From contig JAHFBS010000038.1 of NCBI GenBank assembly GCA_023249895.1, positions 1-7,783 on the forward strand: 7,783 bases of DNA. Reading direction: 5' to 3'. Made by a program: the position numbers and the translations under genes. Positions 6,197 through 7,783 of the stretch are shown here, piece after piece (within the stretch, counting starts at the first letter, position 1; each line of letters begins with the position of its first letter). The notes beneath the pieces are model-generated. The model did no database searches. It saw only the letters and a program-made list of their open reading frames with translations, and was not told where the DNA came from. Source of the stretch: a bacterium (GTDB lineage Bacteria > Babelota > Babeliae > Babelales > RVW-14).

Positions 6197-6216
6197 AAAA
6201 AAAATAATTTGATTAT
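6197..6216 (-). terminator. Weak terminator-like element in the ABC operon leader
   Basis: On the minus strand a 5-bp ATAAT/ATTAT stem (6204-6216) is followed by eight U residues (6204-6197), and a stronger 7-bp hairpin lies just upstream (6222-6241). The all A-T stem is poor by itself. It could end the kup transcript or act as the terminator of an attenuator before the ABC operon. Confidence 0.3.
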
Positions 6217-6221
6217 GGTGG

Positions 6222-6310
6222 CATCAGGACGATGCCTGATGGGGTTGTTTAGAGAGAAACCCGGCTCGGATTCGTATGAATGAGGATTTGCATTGCAGCA
6301 CCCTTTCCTC
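6222..6310 (-). ncRNA. Candidate structured RNA upstream of the ABC operon
   Basis: About 90 bases are more GC-rich than their surroundings and packed with inverted repeats: CATCAGG/CCTGATG (6222-6228, 6235-6241), GGGTT/AACCC (6242-6246, 6258-6262), CTC..ATTC/GAATGAG (6265-6284) and GAGGA/TCCTC (6282-6286, 6306-6310). The last two use the same GAG (6282-6284), so they cannot form together. The sequence CTCGGAT occurs twice (6265-6271 and 6308-6314), which is what allows the exchange. I could not match it to a riboswitch class I know. Strand is chosen because all flanking genes are on the minus strand. Confidence 0.35.
6249..6293 (-). CDS. Possible 14-residue leader peptide before the ABC operon
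   Basis: AGGAAAGGG ends 7 bases before an ATG at 6293, and 14 codons follow (MQILIHTNPSRVSL) before TAA. The ribosome site lies in one arm of a hairpin (GAGGA at 6306-6310 against TCCTC within the peptide's own early codons). The reading frame ends just before the 6222-6241 hairpin. That layout resembles translational or transcriptional attenuation ahead of export genes. A frame this short can easily arise by chance and there is no run of one amino acid. Confidence 0.25.
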   Translation of the reverse strand: MQILIHTNPSRVSL

Positions 6311-6416
6311 GGATGGAATTTAGAAATAAAAGTTAGATTTTAAGTATGACATGAAAAGATCTCTGACACAAAAAATGTGACAATTTGGCGATATTTGGCA
6401 CAAAAATATATGTAGT

Positions 6417-6471
6417 GTCTTTAACGCATTATGAAAGTGTCATTAAAAGGTCATTAAACTGTCATTAAATT
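6417..6471. repeat. Three tandem 11-bp repeats just past the kup stop
   Basis: GTCATTAAA occurs at 6439, 6450 and 6461, exactly 11 bases apart, with two variable bases ending each unit. A degraded copy, GTCTTTAAC, sits at 6417, two periods further out. The spacing is close to one turn of DNA, as for sites bound by a protein on one face. It lies in the kup 3' flank and about 360-390 bases before the ABC ATPase start. Confidence 0.6.
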
Positions 6472-6479
6472 ATTGCAGA

Positions 6480-7783
6480 TCACATTTCGACAGCGGTTAC
6501 GACACCATGAATCTTTTCGAACGGCAATTTATAGAACTGCACAAACGTTGGCGTAATGTGTTTAATGAATGCAAAAATCTTCCAAATGATTTTGTTGGTT
6601 ACAATCTCATCAACGCCATAGAAAATTACCGCAGGATCGATGCCCGCATTACGCAAGATTTTTTCGATATCCAAAACTTCCATGTATCCCATGTGGATTT
6701 CAAAAATACGCAAGCCGGGCGCAAGGTTACCCTTAAAAAAGCCAATCACCCCAAAAGGGTCATCGCGCGTTACGACTGAAATTAAAATATTATCTTCGTA
6801 AATAATGTTATTTTTGAACATGGTTTGCATGACATATTGCGGTACCGTTGCCATATCACGTACAAAAAAGAGCGCGGTTCCTTTGAGCTTCATGATACTT
6901 TTTACGCGATGTTCAAACTGAGCAAGAAAGTCTTCAATCGCCAATGGTTGTTGCGCACGTAATAATTTTCGTTGCCCCGTAGTGTAAATAGCAATAAGAG
7001 CAAATGGTGAAACCGTTACGGCTATGGAAAATAAACCTCGCTCAGGAAGTTTGGTACAGTTCGACATAAAGAATGCGGAAACCACAACGGTCACCAGTGA
7101 TGCCATCAATAATTTAAAATAATTTCTACGGTGCCAAAAAATCCAGGTCATCATAATGCCGGTAATCGTCATCGTTCCAGTGACTGCAAAACCATAGGCC
7201 GTAGCAAGTGTATTGGATTGTTTGAATAATATAATCACCATAATAACTGAAAACATAAGCGTCCAGTTCACCACGCTGATATACACTTGTGAGCGTAATT
7301 TATTTGATGTGTAATCAACTTTAAGCATCGGCATAATGTTGGTTGTTATTCCCTGATACACAACCGAAAACATACCGCTAATCAATGACTGCGAGGCAAT
7401 CACCGTAGCCATCAAACTCAATACCAAAAAAGGGATATATACGACCAACGGCATATATGACCTGATCATTGCATACAAAATCGACAACGACATGGATGCC
7501 GAAGGATTGAGCACTAGAAATGCGGCCTGTCCCAAATAATTAAGAATCAATACCACAAAGACAAAATACCATGCACGGCGAATAGGACGCCGTCCCAAGT
7601 GCCCCATATCGGCGTATAATGCTTCACCACCAGTGGCACACAGCGTTACACCCGAAAGTACCAAAAATCCGGTCATCCCATTCTTAAGTAAAAATTTCAC
7701 CGCAAAAATAGGGCTCAGCGCCTTGAGTACGATAGGGGCCTGAATAATCGCCAATACGCCAAAAAATCCGAGTGTGATAAACC
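6480..7783 (-). CDS. kup: Kup-family potassium uptake protein, C-terminal part (cut by window edge)
   Basis: Kup (KUP/HAK/KT) proteins are inner-membrane K+/H+ symporters. The frame is open to the right edge; 433 residues are visible and roughly the first 200 lie outside the window. The diagnostic segment GGEALYADMGHLGRRPIRRAW lies near 7590-7631, preceded by VLKALSP. Some seven hydrophobic segments follow, then a C-terminal cytosolic domain of about 150 residues (RDMATVPQYV, FEIHMGYMEVLDIEKIL, FYGVDE, YKLPFEKIHGVV) matching the family tail. Its length from the motif to the stop is close to that of E. coli Kup, so the C-terminus is intact. The TTG at 7754 is an internal Leu, not the start. 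The stop is followed directly by the phased repeats. Confidence 0.96.
   Translation of the reverse strand, partial: FITLGFFGVLAIIQAPIVLKALSPIFAVKFLLKNGMTGFLVLSGVTLCATGGEALYADMGHLGRRPIRRAWYFVFVVLILNYLGQAAFLVLNPSASMSLSILYAMIRSYMPLVVYIPFLVLSLMATVIASQSLISGMFSVVYQGITTNIMPMLKVDYTSNKLRSQVYISVVNWTLMFSVIMVIILFKQSNTLATAYGFAVTGTMTITGIMMTWIFWHRRNYFKLLMASLVTVVVSAFFMSNCTKLPERGLFSIAVTVSPFALIAIYTTGQRKLLRAQQPLAIEDFLAQFEHRVKSIMKLKGTALFFVRDMATVPQYVMQTMFKNNIIYEDNILISVVTRDDPFGVIGFFKGNLAPGLRIFEIHMGYMEVLDIEKILRNAGIDPAVIFYGVDEIVTNKIIWKIFAFIKHITPTFVQFYKLPFEKIHGVVTAVEM

Larger units (their letters stand above)
6079..6479 (-). other. 401-base intergenic region between kup and the ABC operon
   Basis: No long gene is credible here on either strand. 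Besides the phased repeats, hairpin block and terminator-like element listed separately, it contains an imperfect hairpin at 6364-6382 (TGACACA against TGTGACA, one mismatch), two TTTGGC copies 10 bases apart (6384, 6394), and small hairpins near the ATPase ribosome site (CGCA/TGCG at 6121-6132; AGCTT/AAGCT at about 6100-6115). I found no promoter with two good boxes; a CATACT with an upstream TG near 6345 is the best weak -10. Confidence 0.5.

Noticed and set aside
6007..6198. 63-codon plus-strand frame reaching into the intergenic region
   Set aside because: Nearly half is antisense to the ATPase start, and the rest overlaps leader hairpins; there is no ribosome site.
6222..6320. c-di-AMP, c-di-GMP, TPP, FMN, cobalamin or SAM riboswitch, or SRP RNA
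   Set aside because: I compared the conserved core sequences I remember and none fits on either strand, so no known class is claimed.
6507..6779. 90-codon plus-strand frame
   Set aside because: It is antisense to the conserved C-terminal domain of Kup.
1..7783. CRISPR array, insertion sequence, transposase or phage genes
   Set aside because: No spaced repeat array, terminal inverted repeats or transposase/integrase motifs are seen; the 11-bp repeats are too short and have no spacers.

Overview
All genes in this window lie on the minus strand, so the region reads from high coordinates to low. It is bacterial: Shine-Dalgarno sites precede most starts, many genes overlap or sit a few bases apart, and a tRNA-Gly(GCC) and the housekeeping pair jag-mnmE are present. 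The base composition is moderately AT-rich. Short secreted cysteine-containing proteins of unknown family, tight packing and a reduced Jag would fit a small-genome or host-associated lineage such as Candidatus Dependentiae (TM6). That placement is an impression only and was not tested.

Layout from right to left. (1) 7783-6480: the C-terminal two thirds of a Kup-family potassium transporter, cut by the window edge. (2) 6479-6079: a 401-base gap with no long gene. It holds three helically phased 11-bp repeats, a dense hairpin block containing a possible 14-codon leader peptide, and a weak terminator-like element. (3) 6078-4526: an ABC exporter operon, ATPase then ABC-2 permease, with a 4-bp overlap. 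(4) A candidate promoter near 4510-4540, then a LysE-type exporter, a chloramphenicol-phosphotransferase-like P-loop kinase, a small MazG-like protein and a Nudix hydrolase, closely spaced and probably one operon. (5) Two neighbouring, overlapping small genes whose products share a CxxC...CxxC module; one appears cytosolic and the other exported. (6) A good promoter, tRNA-Gly(GCC), a 210-base spacer, then jag overlapping the start of mnmE, which runs off the left edge.

Functionally, the right half is membrane transport (K+ uptake, ABC export, amino-acid-type export). The middle is nucleotide or small-molecule phosphate chemistry (kinase, candidate pyrophosphohydrolase, Nudix). The left end is translation and RNA housekeeping. 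The least explained items are the paired CxxC proteins, the kinase that appears to have both a lipoprotein signal and a cytosolic internal start, the Jag protein that lacks its R3H domain and the KH GxxG loop, and the structured leader before the ABC operon. No single complete new system can be demonstrated from sequence alone.
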